Position numbers and translations under genes: made by a program. Under the pieces are notes generated by a model. The model had not been told where the DNA came from, did not search any database, and saw nothing but the letters and a program-made list of their open reading frames with translations. A stretch of DNA of 53,701 bases. Source: Prevotella sp. UBA2444 (GTDB taxonomy: Bacteria; Bacteroidota; Bacteroidia; Bacteroidales; Bacteroidaceae). Positions within the stretch are counted from its first letter, which is position 1. Each line of letters opens with the position of its first letter. The stretch covers positions 1 through 53,701 of the forward strand of contig DDQK01000041.1 of assembly GCA_002342665.1 (NCBI GenBank), given 5' to 3'. Positions 33,344-42,970 of this stretch are shown piece by piece.

Positions 33344-34939
33344 CTATTTTACAAGATTTCCTAAGATATCGCGTGTAAGTTCCTTGGTGATGGAACGTGT
33401 GGCAGCGCTGGTGGCATTCTTCACCACGCGCCCCGTGGCCGATGTCGACGACTTGGTCTTCTTGCCAGTCACCTTGTCGCTGATATATGTGCCGAGGATG
33501 GTGGCGAGGGTAGAGGTGACGGCTGTGATGACGGCCTTCCACACCTTGCTCATCATGCCGGGCTTCTTAGCCTTGGCAGCCTCCTTCTCGGCCTTGGCCG
33601 TGGCCTTGGCCTCCTCGGCAGCGGCTTTCTCTTCCTCCTGGGTCTGCATGGCTTCCTCCGACTCGGCCAGTAGCACCTCGAAGGCACTCTGGCGATCGAC
33701 GGGCGTATCATACTTGCCGTAGATGCGGCTCTGCTTGATGATGTCGATGCGCTGACCCTCGGTGACGGCGCCTATCTGTGAGAGGGGGAAGAGCACCTTT
33801 GCGCGCTCCACCACGTTGGGAGCACCCTTCTCGTCGAGGAAACTGACGAGGGCTTCACCCGTCTCGAGGTTCATGATGGCCTCGTCGGTCTTGAAGGCGG
33901 GATTGGCACGGAAGGTGTCGGCAGCGGTCCTGACGGCTTTCTGGTCCTTGGGGGTATAGGCGCGCAGGGCATGCTGCACGCGGTTGCCGAGCTGTCCGAG
34001 GATGTTCTCGGGGATGTCGGTGGGACTCTGGGTGATGAAATAGATGCCTACGCCCTTGGAGCGCACCAGACGGATGACCTGCTCAATCTTGTCGAGCAGC
34101 GCCTTGGAGGTGTCTGTGAAGAGCATGTGGGCCTCGTCGAAGAAGAACACGAGCTTGGGCTGCGGCAGGTCGCCCACCTCGGGGAGGGTGGTGTAGAGCT
34201 CGGAGAGCAGCCACAACAGGAAGGTGGAATAGAGCTTGGGCTGCATCATCAGTTTGTCAGCAGCGAGCACGCTCATCACGCCCTTGCCGTCTTCCGTCTG
34301 CAACAGGTCCTGAATCTCGAAGGAGGGCAGTCCGAAGAACTTGTCGGCTCCCTGGTTCTCGAGTTGCAGGATGGCGCGCTGGATGGCTCCGATGCTCATC
34401 GAGGTTACCGTACCGTATTTGAGCGTGATCTCCTTGGCGTGGTCGCCCATCCAGTTGAGCATCGAGCGCAGGTCCTTCAGGTCGTCGAGCAACAGACCGC
34501 GTTCATCAGCGATTCGGAAGAGGATATTGAGGATGCCCGACTGCGTCTCGTTCAGCTGCAGGATACGTGCCAGGAGCAGCGGTCCCATCTGCGACACGGT
34601 GGCCCGCATGGGGTGCCCCTGTTCGCCATAGACATCGTAGAAGCGTACGGGGCACGGCTGGAACTGGGGGCTCTCGATACCGAACTCCGGCATGCGCTTC
34701 TCAATGAATCCGCTCATCTTGCCTGTCTGGGAGATACCAGAGAGGTCGCCCTTCATGTCAGCCATAAAACAGGGCACGCCTGCCTGGCAGAATGTCTCGG
34801 CCATCACCTGCAGGGTGACGGTCTTACCTGTACCGGTGGCTCCCGCAATCAGTCCGTGACGGTTGGCCATCTTACCTGTGATACTGAGCGCTCCATTGGC
34901 GCAGTGGGCGATGTAAAGCCCTCTTTCCTTGTCGTACAT
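33344..34939 (-). CDS. HerA-like ATPase of the DUF853 (YjgR) family
   Basis: The 531-residue protein has Walker [11 protein letters not shown] at about 34-43 and an acidic [11 protein letters not shown] after it. Walker B is [12 protein letters not shown] near 265, followed by an arginine-finger-type stretch [39 protein letters not shown]. The C-terminal 100 residues are Ala/Lys/Glu-rich coiled coil with basic patches. DUF853 proteins are widespread predicted DNA or protein translocases of unproven role. A promoter lies just upstream, in a divergent region shared with the thioredoxin-hydrolase gene. Confidence 0.9.
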   Translation of the reverse strand: MYDKERGLYIAHCANGALSITGKMANRHGLIAGATGTGKTVTLQVMAETFCQAGVPCFMADMKGDLSGISQTGKMSGFIEKRMPEFGIESPQFQPCPVRFYDVYGEQGHPMRATVSQMGPLLLARILQLNETQSGILNILFRIADERGLLLDDLKDLRSMLNWMGDHAKEITLKYGTVTSMSIGAIQRAILQLENQGADKFFGLPSFEIQDLLQTEDGKGVMSVLAADKLMMQPKLYSTFLLWLLSELYTTLPEVGDLPQPKLVFFFDEAHMLFTDTSKALLDKIEQVIRLVRSKGVGIYFITQSPTDIPENILGQLGNRVQHALRAYTPKDQKAVRTAADTFRANPAFKTDEAIMNLETGEALVSFLDEKGAPNVVERAKVLFPLSQIGAVTEGQRIDIIKQSRIYGKYDTPVDRQSAFEVLLAESEEAMQTQEEEKAAAEEAKATAKAEKEAAKAKKPGMMSKVWKAVITAVTSTLATILGTYISDKVTGKKTKSSTSATGRVVKNATSAATRSITKELTRDILGNLVK

Positions 34940-34968
34940 AATCTTAAGTCTTTTTGTTATTCTGTTTG

Positions 34969-34976
34969 CAAAGATA
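34969..34976 (-). promoter_or_regulatory. -7 element of the HerA-like ATPase gene
   Basis: TATCTTTG on the minus strand, 29 bases before the ATG and 10 bases from the edge of the 76-bp inverted repeat. Confidence 0.65.
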
Positions 34977-34986
34977 CAATTTTTTT

Positions 34987-35062
34987 GGCACGGATTACAC
35001 GGATTACGCGGTTTTTTTCGAGAAAAATGTTAAAATCCGTGTTAATCCGTGTAATCCGTGCC
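34987..35062. repeat. 76-bp inverted repeat between divergent promoters (CACGGATTA type)
   Basis: The left arm starts at 34987 with GGCACGGATTACACGGATTA. The right arm, ending at 35062, carries the exact complement of those 20 bases, with further partial pairing inwards. Each arm is built from the word CACGGATTA repeated two or three times. T tracts flank both outer edges, and divergent -7 boxes lie 10 bases to the left and 8 to the right. Confidence 0.9.
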
Positions 35063-35070
35063 TTTTTTAT

Positions 35071-35078
35071 TACCTTTG
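35071..35078 (+). promoter_or_regulatory. -7 element of the thioredoxin-hydrolase gene
   Basis: TACCTTTG lies 11 bases before the first ATG (35090), so the leader must be very short or the start is the second ATG at 35099. Confidence 0.65.
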
Positions 35079-35089
35079 TACCATTATTA

Positions 35090-36415
35090 ATGAAGACCAT
35101 GAAGATTCTAAGACTATTGGCCGTCGCTCTCCTGGTGGGAGGCACGGTGGAAATGAAAGCGCAGTTCGGTCCTCAGAAGGACATGGACTCGAAGTATGCA
35201 ACGGAACTGATCAAGGCCGGTACGCCCGCTCCCGACTTTAAGATGCTGACCCCTGAGGGCAAGAAGTTCCAGTTTAAGAAGTGGGCTAAGGGCAAGACGG
35301 TGGTGCTCGATTTCTGGGCCTCGTGGTGTCCCGACTGCCGTAAGGATGCGCCGGAGGTGGTGCGGATGCGTGAGACCTATAAGCAGCATGGCGTGGAGTT
35401 CCTCGGCATCTCGATGGATACCGATGTGGAGGCCTGGAAGAAGGCCATTGCGAAGTATGGTATTGAGTATCCGCAGGTGAGCGAGCTGAAGAAGTTCAAG
35501 GAGACGGACATCGCGAAGGCCTACGGCGTTCAGTGGATTCCCTCGATGGTGGTCATAGGCCCTGACGGTCAGGTGAAGCTCTCCACGGTGCTTACCTATA
35601 AGCTCGACAAATATCTGAAGGAACTGACCACTGGTGCCTACAAACCCTCAGGTCAGGGCGAGCGTGTGAGCATCGACGGAGACCATGGCAAGCTCTCGGC
35701 CATCATCCAGAAGCCGGAGCTGCAGGCAGGTCAGCAGTGCCCGATGGTGGTATTTTGTCATGGCTTCGGAGGACGTAAGGAAGGTCCGTTGTTTGAACTG
35801 ATAGCTGACACGCTGCAGGCTCACGGCATCGCCTCCATCCGCTTCGACTTCAACGCCCACGGCGAGAGCGAGGGTGAGTTCAAGGACATGACGGTGCCCA
35901 ACGAGATTGAGGATGCGAAGAAGGTGGTAGAATACGTGCGCGACCTGCGCTACGTGTCAGACTTGGCCATCGTTGGTCACTCGCAGGGCGGTGTGGTGGC
36001 AGCCATGACGGCCGGTGAACTGGGCACGGAGGCCTTCAAGGCCGTGGCACTGATGGCTCCTGCTGCCGTGCTGCGTGACGATGCCATCCGAGGCAGCACC
36101 TTCGGCAAGCAGTACGATCCATTCGACCTGGGTGAATATGTGGAGCTGTTCGGCGGTATGAAGCTGGGAGCCAACTACGTCAAGACAGCCTTTACACTGC
36201 CTATCTACGAGACCGCTGCCAAGTATCAGGGTCCGGCTCTCATCGTCCACGGCAATGCCGACCGCGTGGTGCCTTACACCTATGGCGAGCGTTTCCATCA
36301 GATATGGCCCAAGAGCGAGTTCGTGATGCAGGAATACTACGACCACGGCTTCTCGCAGAATATCTACCGTTCGACGGATATCGTGGCGCAGTACCTGATC
36401 AAACAGTTGAGATAA
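35090..36415 (+). CDS. TlpA-like thioredoxin fused to an alpha/beta hydrolase
   Basis: The start is the ATG at 35090 (35099 possible), just after the promoter; the much longer open frame upstream is antisense to the HerA-like gene. The 441-residue product has a signal peptide (MKILRLLAVALLVGGTVEMKAQ). A TlpA/ResA-type thioredoxin domain (about 35-180) has VVLDFWASWCPDCRKDAP (Cys pair near 79-82). An alpha/beta hydrolase (about 185-441) has VFCHGFGGRKEG, nucleophile elbow GHSQGG (Ser298), HGNADRVVP (Asp near 391) and DHGFS (His near 419). The hydrolase resembles cinnamoyl/feruloyl-esterase types. Both active sites look complete. It is predicted to be periplasmic or surface-exposed; the substrate is unknown. 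Confidence 0.92.
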   Translation: MKTMKILRLLAVALLVGGTVEMKAQFGPQKDMDSKYATELIKAGTPAPDFKMLTPEGKKFQFKKWAKGKTVVLDFWASWCPDCRKDAPEVVRMRETYKQHGVEFLGISMDTDVEAWKKAIAKYGIEYPQVSELKKFKETDIAKAYGVQWIPSMVVIGPDGQVKLSTVLTYKLDKYLKELTTGAYKPSGQGERVSIDGDHGKLSAIIQKPELQAGQQCPMVVFCHGFGGRKEGPLFELIADTLQAHGIASIRFDFNAHGESEGEFKDMTVPNEIEDAKKVVEYVRDLRYVSDLAIVGHSQGGVVAAMTAGELGTEAFKAVALMAPAAVLRDDAIRGSTFGKQYDPFDLGEYVELFGGMKLGANYVKTAFTLPIYETAAKYQGPALIVHGNADRVVPYTYGERFHQIWPKSEFVMQEYYDHGFSQNIYRSTDIVAQYLIKQLR

Positions 36416-36423
36416 CAAAAAAA

Positions 36424-36445
36424 CATCCCGCCAATCGGCGGGATG
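36424..36445. terminator. Bidirectional rho-independent terminator
   Basis: A perfect 9-bp stem CATCCCGCC/GGCGGGATG has loop AATC, with an A tract to the left and a T tract to the right. It serves the converging hydrolase (plus) and peptidase (minus) genes. Confidence 0.93.
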
Positions 36446-36455
36446 ATTTTTTATC

Positions 36456-37415
36456 TTAGTTGTATTTGAGAATCTGTCCTGGCATCAGGCGGATGTTCTT
36501 GCCGATGTGGTTGAGCTTGCAGAGAGCGTCGATGGTCATGCCGCGCTTGCGGGCTATCGACTGCAGGGTCTCACCCTTCTTCACCTTGTGGAAGTGAACC
36601 TCTGGGGCAAACGATGCCTCGGGGGCTGCAATGGCCAGCTCGTCGTCGTCCTCATCGGTGTCGAAGCGGCTGTTGTGAGCGTCAGAATTGGCACCACGCA
36701 GACGGGTAGCCCTTGCCGACTCGGAAGCATAGCGCTTGCGATGGTATGTATAGAAATCGCCTGTCACGTCCTGATTGCGGAAGTCGAACATCAGGGCGGG
36801 ATTCAGGGCAACGCCACAGAGACGTGTCTCAAAGTGCAGATGGGAACCCGTGCTGCGACCCGTGTTGCCACCCAGTCCGATGGACTCTCCGGCACGTACC
36901 TCCTGATCCTCACTGACGAGCTGTTTCGACATGTGGGCATAGTAGGTCTCCAGGCCATTGTAGTGGCGGATCACCACGTACTTGCCGTAGCCGCGCGGTT
37001 CATTCTTCACGATGCGCACCTTGCCGCTGAAAGCAGCCCGAATGGTATCGCCAATATAGACCTTGATATCAAGACCCTTGTGCTGACGTCCCCAGCGGGC
37101 ACCGAAATTGGAAGTGATCACACGACTGGGCGTGGGCATGTGGAAGCCGCGCAGGTCGATGGTGGCGGTATCAGGCAGGATACCATTGGCGTTATGATAG
37201 TGGGTCATCTCAGTATCCCACTCTTCGTAGAGGTCGGCGGCGGGGTTCTCAAGCATCTCCTGGAATATGAGACGGTGGAGAGCCACTGAGTCAACCTTCT
37301 TCATTTTCTTGTCTACGGGAGCCTGACGTGCCAACAGATCCTGTCCCTGAACGGGGATGGTGAGTAGAGACGCCACGACTAATATTAATGTTGTCTTAAG
37401 ATATTTTATATTCAT
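36456..37415 (-). CDS. Secreted M23 peptidase with C-terminal LysM
   Basis: The 319-residue protein has a signal peptide (MNIKYLKTTLILVVASLLTIPVQGQ). The M23 domain (about 95-210) has zinc ligands in HKGLDIKVY and HLHFE plus YYAHMS, so it is probably catalytic. A linker rich in Asp/Glu and Arg follows, then a LysM motif at the very C-terminus (HKVKKGETLQSIARKRGMTIDALCKLNHIG). It should bind peptidoglycan and cut its cross-links during growth or division. It is a single gene with its own promoter. Confidence 0.94.
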   Translation of the reverse strand: MNIKYLKTTLILVVASLLTIPVQGQDLLARQAPVDKKMKKVDSVALHRLIFQEMLENPAADLYEEWDTEMTHYHNANGILPDTATIDLRGFHMPTPSRVITSNFGARWGRQHKGLDIKVYIGDTIRAAFSGKVRIVKNEPRGYGKYVVIRHYNGLETYYAHMSKQLVSEDQEVRAGESIGLGGNTGRSTGSHLHFETRLCGVALNPALMFDFRNQDVTGDFYTYHRKRYASESARATRLRGANSDAHNSRFDTDEDDDELAIAAPEASFAPEVHFHKVKKGETLQSIARKRGMTIDALCKLNHIGKNIRLMPGQILKYN

Positions 37416-37457
37416 TCTTCAGTTAGGGTTTTAATCGCAATAAGCAAAAATACGATG

Positions 37458-37465
37458 CAAAGGTA
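37458..37465 (-). promoter_or_regulatory. -7 element of the M23 peptidase gene
   Basis: TACCTTTG on the minus strand, 42 bases before the ATG. It lies between the recG stop and the peptidase start. Confidence 0.6.
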
Positions 37466-37538
37466 ATAAAAACTATCTGAAAAGCCATCGTTTCTGTGTG
37501 TTCGTTAACAAAGTTTTGTTGTCTTTTAACACTTTTTC

Positions 37539-39635
37539 CTACGATATGGCCGCCCAGTTAATGTTTGTTTTCCTTAATTCGCGCAGGCGTTGCCAGAGTA
37601 TCGCATATTTCTCCGACTTGCATTCCGGGTCTTCTTCGATGATGGGTTGTGCTGTCTCACGGGCCATCTGCACGAGCTGTCCGTCGCGGGCAATGTCAGC
37701 AATCTTCAGGTCGAAAGCCATGCCGCTTTGTTGGGTTCCCTCCAGGTCGCCGGGGCCTCGCAGTTTCAGGTCGGCTTCTGCGATTCGGAAGCCGTCGTTG
37801 GTCTCGCACATGATGTCGATGCGCTTGCGCGTCTCCTCCGAAAGCTTGAAGGGGGTGACGAGGATACAGAAACTCTGGTCGGCACCGCGACCTACGCGGC
37901 CTCTGAGCTGGTGCAACTGTGAGAGGCCGAATCGCTGGGCGTCGAGGATGACCATCACGGAGGCATTCGGCACGTTGACGCCCACCTCGATGACTGTCGT
38001 GGCTACGAGTATCTGTGTCTCGCCGCTGACGAAGTGCTGCATTTCTTCCTCCTTGTCCTTGGGTTTCATGCGTCCGTGCACCTTGCTGAGGTGGAATTCC
38101 GGAAAAGCCTGGCGCAACACCTCGAAACCGTCCTCAAGGTTCTTCAGGTCGCTCTTCTCGCTCTCCTCTATCAGTGGGAAGACGATATATACCTGACGGC
38201 CCTGTAGGATTTGTTGTCGGATGCCGTCGTAGAGTGAGGTCATGCGGGTGTCGAACACGTGGGTGGTACGTACGGGCTTGCGGCCTGGCGGCAGTTCGTC
38301 GATGACGCTGACGTCGAGGTCGCCATAGAGGGTCATGGCCAGTGTGCGGGGGATGGGGGTGGCCGTCATCACTAGCACGTGCGGGGGATTGGCGCTCTTG
38401 CTCCACAGTTTGGCGCGCTGGGCCACACCGAAGCGGTGCTGCTCGTCGATCACCACGAAGCCGAGGCGCTGGAACTGCACCCAGTCTTCGATGACGGCAT
38501 GGGTGCCCACGAGGATGTGGATGGTGCCGTCGAGCAGTCCCTCGAGCACTTCCTCGCGACGCTTGCCCTTGACGATGCCTGTCAGCAGGGCCACGCGCAG
38601 AGACATGCCCTCCAGGAAGTCCATGATGGTCTGCAGATGCTGTTCGGCGAGTATTTCCGTGGGGGCCATGATACAGGCCTGGAAGCCATTGTCAATGGCG
38701 ATGAGCATCGACATGAGGGCCACGAGGGTTTTTCCACTTCCCACATCACCCTGCAGCAGTCGGTTCATCTGTCGTCCGCTGCCCATGTCCTTGCGTATCT
38801 CACGGATGACGCGCTTCTGGGCCTCGGTCAGGGGGAAGGGCAGGTTGTTGTGGTAGAAGGTGTTGAACGTCTGGCCCACCTGCGCGAAAACATAGCCCCG
38901 GTATTTGCGACGCTGGTCGCTCGCGTACCTTAATATATTAAGCTGTACATAGAATAGTTCTTCGAACTTCAGACGGACGCGTGCCCGCTCCAGGTCCTTG
39001 GCATTCTGAGGGTAATGGACAGTGCGGAAGGCTTCGTCGCGACCCATCAGGTGGCGCATGGCGATGATGGAGGCGGGGAGGGTTTCGGGCAGAGGCGGCA
39101 GTCTGGAGATGAGCGTCTTGGTAAGACGCTCCACAGAACGGGATGAGAGGCCTGCCTTCTTCATCTTCTCCGTGGTGTTGTAGTAGGGCTGAAGGCCCAT
39201 CGCCGAGAGGTCAAGTTTAGAAGCCTCGTCGATGTCGGGGTGGGTGAAGTTGATGCGGTTGTTGAATACCGTCGGCTTTCCGAACACAAGGTACTCCACG
39301 CCTATCTTGTACGTCTGCTTGGCATATTTGCCCCCATGAAACCATGTGAGGTCGCAGATGCCTGTGCCATCCGTGAAATGGGCCACCACGCGCTCCTTAC
39401 GGGGCCCCATCTCGAAGGTCTCGAAACTGAGGATACGCCCTACAACCTGTACGAAAGGCATGTCGCCCGATAGTTCGTGGATGGTGTAGACTTTCGAGCG
39501 GTCTACATATTTGTAGGGATAGTATTCCAGCAGGTCACCATAAGTCTCGATGCCAAGCTCTTTGCTCAGCATCTTCTTGCGGTTGGGGCCAACGCCCGGC
39601 AAGTACATGATGTCCTGTTGTAGTATGTCTGTCAT
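37539..39635 (-). CDS. recG: ATP-dependent DNA helicase RecG
   Basis: A 698-residue superfamily 2 helicase. It has an N-terminal wedge/OB domain (MYLPGVGPNRKKMLSKELGIETYGDLLEYYPYKYVDRS cut over the first 50 residues), Walker A LLQGDVGSGKT, VIDEQHRFG in place of DEAH, TATPIPRT, and motif VI QLRGRVGRG. It regresses stalled replication forks and branch-migrates junctions. Its ATG overlaps the TGA of the upstream restriction gene (ATGA), so its translation is coupled to the last gene of the defence block. Confidence 0.97.
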   Translation of the reverse strand: MTDILQQDIMYLPGVGPNRKKMLSKELGIETYGDLLEYYPYKYVDRSKVYTIHELSGDMPFVQVVGRILSFETFEMGPRKERVVAHFTDGTGICDLTWFHGGKYAKQTYKIGVEYLVFGKPTVFNNRINFTHPDIDEASKLDLSAMGLQPYYNTTEKMKKAGLSSRSVERLTKTLISRLPPLPETLPASIIAMRHLMGRDEAFRTVHYPQNAKDLERARVRLKFEELFYVQLNILRYASDQRRKYRGYVFAQVGQTFNTFYHNNLPFPLTEAQKRVIREIRKDMGSGRQMNRLLQGDVGSGKTLVALMSMLIAIDNGFQACIMAPTEILAEQHLQTIMDFLEGMSLRVALLTGIVKGKRREEVLEGLLDGTIHILVGTHAVIEDWVQFQRLGFVVIDEQHRFGVAQRAKLWSKSANPPHVLVMTATPIPRTLAMTLYGDLDVSVIDELPPGRKPVRTTHVFDTRMTSLYDGIRQQILQGRQVYIVFPLIEESEKSDLKNLEDGFEVLRQAFPEFHLSKVHGRMKPKDKEEEMQHFVSGETQILVATTVIEVGVNVPNASVMVILDAQRFGLSQLHQLRGRVGRGADQSFCILVTPFKLSEETRKRIDIMCETNDGFRIAEADLKLRGPGDLEGTQQSGMAFDLKIADIARDGQLVQMARETAQPIIEEDPECKSEKYAILWQRLRELRKTNINWAAIS

Positions 39636-42316
39636 TGTGTTATACCATTTGCTATTACAAATTCAAAGTGCATGGTCCGACTAATAGCATTGTGTGGAAT
39701 TAGCACATATTGCCAGGGCTTTGATGCTTCTTTAGACACAATGGTACAATATTCCATCGCAGCCTTCTTTTTCTCCTTTACATCGTCGTCATTGATGTCT
39801 TTTTCTGCTTTGGTTTCAATCATATAAATCTTGGCGGCTGTTTCTACGATGAAATCAGGCTCATATAAATGAGCACCATTTCCCCAATATATTCTAAATT
39901 GATTAGGCACAGGACGTAGCCATTTCAAGACCTTACCATCGTTTTCAAGCAGATTGGCGAAATCCAATTCTGTAGAACTATCAAATTTATAAGTCAAATA
40001 GTAAGACTTCAAAAAACCTCTGAAGATATACTTCTTGACTAACGACTTCTGATTATCTTTGAAAACATACCGATAATCCAAATAGCCGTATGCCGTTTCT
40101 TCAGTCAAATGCTGTGGTAATAACTCTACAAAAGGAAGGACTCTTGAACTTGCAAATCCTTTCTTTTCTAAGGTAAAGTGTTCTTTCATCTGCTGATAAA
40201 TCCTATTGGCGATAGCTGACTTAAACTGATGAACTTTGTTGGCTACATCCTTTCCATCTTTTGTTTGTGCCTTTACAGCCCCAACCGCCTGTTCTGCCAA
40301 ATGGAATAGTAGTTCTGCATTCTCATCATAATCAATTTCCTCAAAATTCATGAGTTGAGCAACTATTTCTTTCACAGGGTTATCAAAATATCCGCTGGAA
40401 ATAGCGTTAAGTACTTCAACTTCTTTATCCTTTAATCCCATACGAAGGATTTCATTATTTAATTCTGGGAACGAAAAACCCTCAGAGGTGTCTAATTCAA
40501 AATCATGGAAAACGGCTGTTGCTTGTGGTTGCTCAATGACTACACGAGGAATTTCTATGATATTGTCAATGTAATCTTTTACAACTACATTGATAACAGG
40601 CATGATTTCTTCTATTTGCTTTTTTGACTCTTCCTCTGCAAATAGCGGGTTGGCAACAAAAGTCTTCTCACGAATGATCTCTTCAGTGATCTTCTTTAAC
40701 TTGGCAATGTTCTCAGGCTTGGCAAGTTCCTCTTTATTCTTTACCTGTACATTCATTTTAGGAATCGCATCCCAAATAGCCTGCCTTGCATCGCAAACGG
40801 CTTTTGCTTTTGCCGCATCAAGAGCTTTCTCTGCTTTCTTCTTTTCTTCCTCAAACTTCTCTTCTACAGAAGTTTTACCTTTGACTATTTTCCCAGAAAC
40901 AGGTTTAAGTTCTTCATCGTCCAGTTCAACATAGCTGAGCTTGTTCAGCAGGGAGTTCGGATCTTGTGCACGAGTGATAACCTCGTTAAAGTTTTCATGG
41001 GCAATCACTGTCAGTTTATCAACTTCGGCATTACCTGTCCTTTTTCCTCCGTATGGCAGACGAAGACCACGCCCGATAGTCTGTTCTACTAATGTGATGG
41101 CATCGGCTGCACGAAGTGGAACAATCGTATAAAGGTTCGTCACGTCCCAACCTTCTTTTAACATATTCACATGCACCACAATCTCTATCTGATTGTTTGG
41201 GTTTTCCAACGATACAAACTGTTGGTCAATCTCATCGTTCTTTTTCGTTGAACTGTCTATCTGTAAGACCTTCCCCTTATATTTTCCGTCATAGATTCTG
41301 TTTTCAATCAGTTCTATTGTCTCTTTGGCATGTTGGATATTTCGGCATACAACCAAAATGAAAGGCTTCACTAATGGTACATTGTTCTCTTTCGAATATA
41401 GTTCCAGATGTAGTTTAGTATGCTCGTGCACACTGATGGCATCTTCCAGTTTCAGTACATCCAGTTCTTCAGGTGTCTGGTCTTTCTTCTCAAAGTTCCT
41501 GCGCTTGGCTATGGTTGGGTTCTTGACATATTTCCCTTCTGCCAGAGCCTCTGCCAAGTTGTACTCATAGACGATGTTTTTGAATGGCTTTCCTTTTTCA
41601 TCGTATGGTGTTGCTGTCATCTCTAATCCAAGGATAGGTCGCAACTCATTGATAGCCTTTCTCGAAGCATCTGCATGATACCGGTGAGCCTCATCCATCA
41701 ATATCACCAAGTCGTCAAGATTAGCCAGATATTTGAAATACGATTGGCCTAAGTATTCTGACAACCGTTTCATTCTTGGCTCGCCCTTTTTATCTTCTTT
41801 ACTGTCCTTGTTAAACTTCGAGATATTGAATACGTTAATCTGAATCTCCGTTTGAGAAAAGAGTCCTCTCGCCTGTTCATAATTATCACCCGTGATAATT
41901 CTCGGTTGGTTATGAACAAATTCCGAAATGCCCTTAAACACATATTTCTCGTATGAAGGATCACCGAAGTCTCGGATCAATTTTTCATAAAGCGTCAAGT
42001 TTGGAGCAAGGACAAAGAAATGGCGAATACCTTTCTTTAAATACAGATATGCAATACAAGCACCCATCAGTCTTGTCTTCCCGATGCCAGTGGCTATCGA
42101 GAATGCAAAAGATGGAAAATCACGCTCAAAGTCCTTGCAGAGTGGGCATACCGTCTGAGCCTTTGTCAACTCATCTTTAATAAACGCCTCGTTCTCTTCC
42201 TTTGTCGTTTTTTTCAACGAGAGTTCATTCGTCAACTTCACCACGACATCAAGGGCCTTTCCCAAAGGCTCCCGCAAAGACATCCGTTGCTTGATATTGT
42301 TTGCTATTGTATTCAT
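39632..42316 (-). CDS. res: Type III restriction enzyme Res-like subunit
   Basis: The 894-residue protein has a SF2 helicase core with Walker A FSIATGIGKTRLMG (about 75-81), Walker B LVILMDEAHRYHADAS near 210, MTATPYDEKG, and motif VI EQTIGRGLRLPYG. Near the C-terminus EPDFIVETAAKIYMIETKAEKD is a PD-(D/E)xK nuclease motif. Paired with a Mod methyltransferase it would translocate on DNA and cut unmethylated targets. Here it is separated from mod by four other genes. The base composition is clearly more AT-rich than recG. It starts three bases after the DUF4276 gene stop. Confidence 0.9.
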   Translation of the reverse strand: MNTIANNIKQRMSLREPLGKALDVVVKLTNELSLKKTTKEENEAFIKDELTKAQTVCPLCKDFERDFPSFAFSIATGIGKTRLMGACIAYLYLKKGIRHFFVLAPNLTLYEKLIRDFGDPSYEKYVFKGISEFVHNQPRIITGDNYEQARGLFSQTEIQINVFNISKFNKDSKEDKKGEPRMKRLSEYLGQSYFKYLANLDDLVILMDEAHRYHADASRKAINELRPILGLEMTATPYDEKGKPFKNIVYEYNLAEALAEGKYVKNPTIAKRRNFEKKDQTPEELDVLKLEDAISVHEHTKLHLELYSKENNVPLVKPFILVVCRNIQHAKETIELIENRIYDGKYKGKVLQIDSSTKKNDEIDQQFVSLENPNNQIEIVVHVNMLKEGWDVTNLYTIVPLRAADAITLVEQTIGRGLRLPYGGKRTGNAEVDKLTVIAHENFNEVITRAQDPNSLLNKLSYVELDDEELKPVSGKIVKGKTSVEEKFEEEKKKAEKALDAAKAKAVCDARQAIWDAIPKMNVQVKNKEELAKPENIAKLKKITEEIIREKTFVANPLFAEEESKKQIEEIMPVINVVVKDYIDNIIEIPRVVIEQPQATAVFHDFELDTSEGFSFPELNNEILRMGLKDKEVEVLNAISSGYFDNPVKEIVAQLMNFEEIDYDENAELLFHLAEQAVGAVKAQTKDGKDVANKVHQFKSAIANRIYQQMKEHFTLEKKGFASSRVLPFVELLPQHLTEETAYGYLDYRYVFKDNQKSLVKKYIFRGFLKSYYLTYKFDSSTELDFANLLENDGKVLKWLRPVPNQFRIYWGNGAHLYEPDFIVETAAKIYMIETKAEKDINDDDVKEKKKAAMEYCTIVSKEASKPWQYVLIPHNAISRTMHFEFVIANGITQ

Positions 42317-42319
42317 CTG

Positions 42320-42970
42320 TTATTTACATGTTTCAATTAACTTTTCAATCCATGCCCTAAATCGGGGACATTTTGCTAAAATATCATTGATGCCAACCTC
42401 CAATGCAATTAAGTTTCCTTCAATCACTTTGTCATAATCATCTTTAATTGCCAGCAATCGTTTGGAAGGTGCCCCTGCAGGAGTTGTATTGATGTCTTCT
42501 GGATTACTGAAGGTGTCGATAATATGTTGAGTGTCCTTTGCATTATCCTCTGAAAAGAAAGATTCAAATCCCTTGTTAGAGGAAAATAACAGAGCCTCAA
42601 ATTCATGTAGTTGAATATAAGGAATAAAACGAGAATCATTAATATCTTCTGCTATACATTGCTCCATTTCTTCAACTTGTTCAATGTGAGTTGCTTTCTT
42701 TTCCCATCTTTCTTTCTGTGGAACCTCTGGTATCCTGAAGAAATCAACAAACGTGGAGACTACAAAATCTGATTTCTTCGAGGAGAGTAACTTCTTTGCA
42801 TCATTCTTGAGATGTTCATAATTGACAAATCCACCCCGTCCAGTTTTACTTGTTCGGATCAATAAAGGAGTTACAGTATATACTCCGTGCTGTTGCATAT
42901 ATGGAGCAATCATCGAATTAACGAACTCTTGTTCCGTTTGCCCTTCTACAATAATATATAGTCTTTTCAT
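42320..42970 (-). CDS. DUF4276 (TOPRIM-like) protein paired with an AAA ATPase
   Basis: The 216-residue protein opens with MKRLYIIVEGQTEQEFVNSMIAPY, the Glu-containing first TOPRIM-like motif of DUF4276. It has an acidic VSTFVDFFRIPE segment and IPYIQLHEFEALLFS further on, positions where TOPRIM nucleases bind metal. Such proteins accompany AAA ATPases of the OLD-like type in defence loci, and DUF4435 has the same position in PARIS. Its ATG overlaps the stop of the ATPase gene (ATGA), supporting a two-component module. It is predicted to be the effector; the nuclease activity is inferred. Confidence 0.8.
   Translation of the reverse strand: MKRLYIIVEGQTEQEFVNSMIAPYMQQHGVYTVTPLLIRTSKTGRGGFVNYEHLKNDAKKLLSSKKSDFVVSTFVDFFRIPEVPQKERWEKKATHIEQVEEMEQCIAEDINDSRFIPYIQLHEFEALLFSSNKGFESFFSEDNAKDTQHIIDTFSNPEDINTTPAGAPSKRLLAIKDDYDKVIEGNLIALEVGINDILAKCPRFRAWIEKLIETCK

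Noticed and set aside
33971..35089. Possible N-terminal extension of the thioredoxin-hydrolase by some 370 codons
   Set aside because: It is antisense to the HerA-like gene and upstream of the promoter at 35071. The signal peptide begins at 35090/35099.
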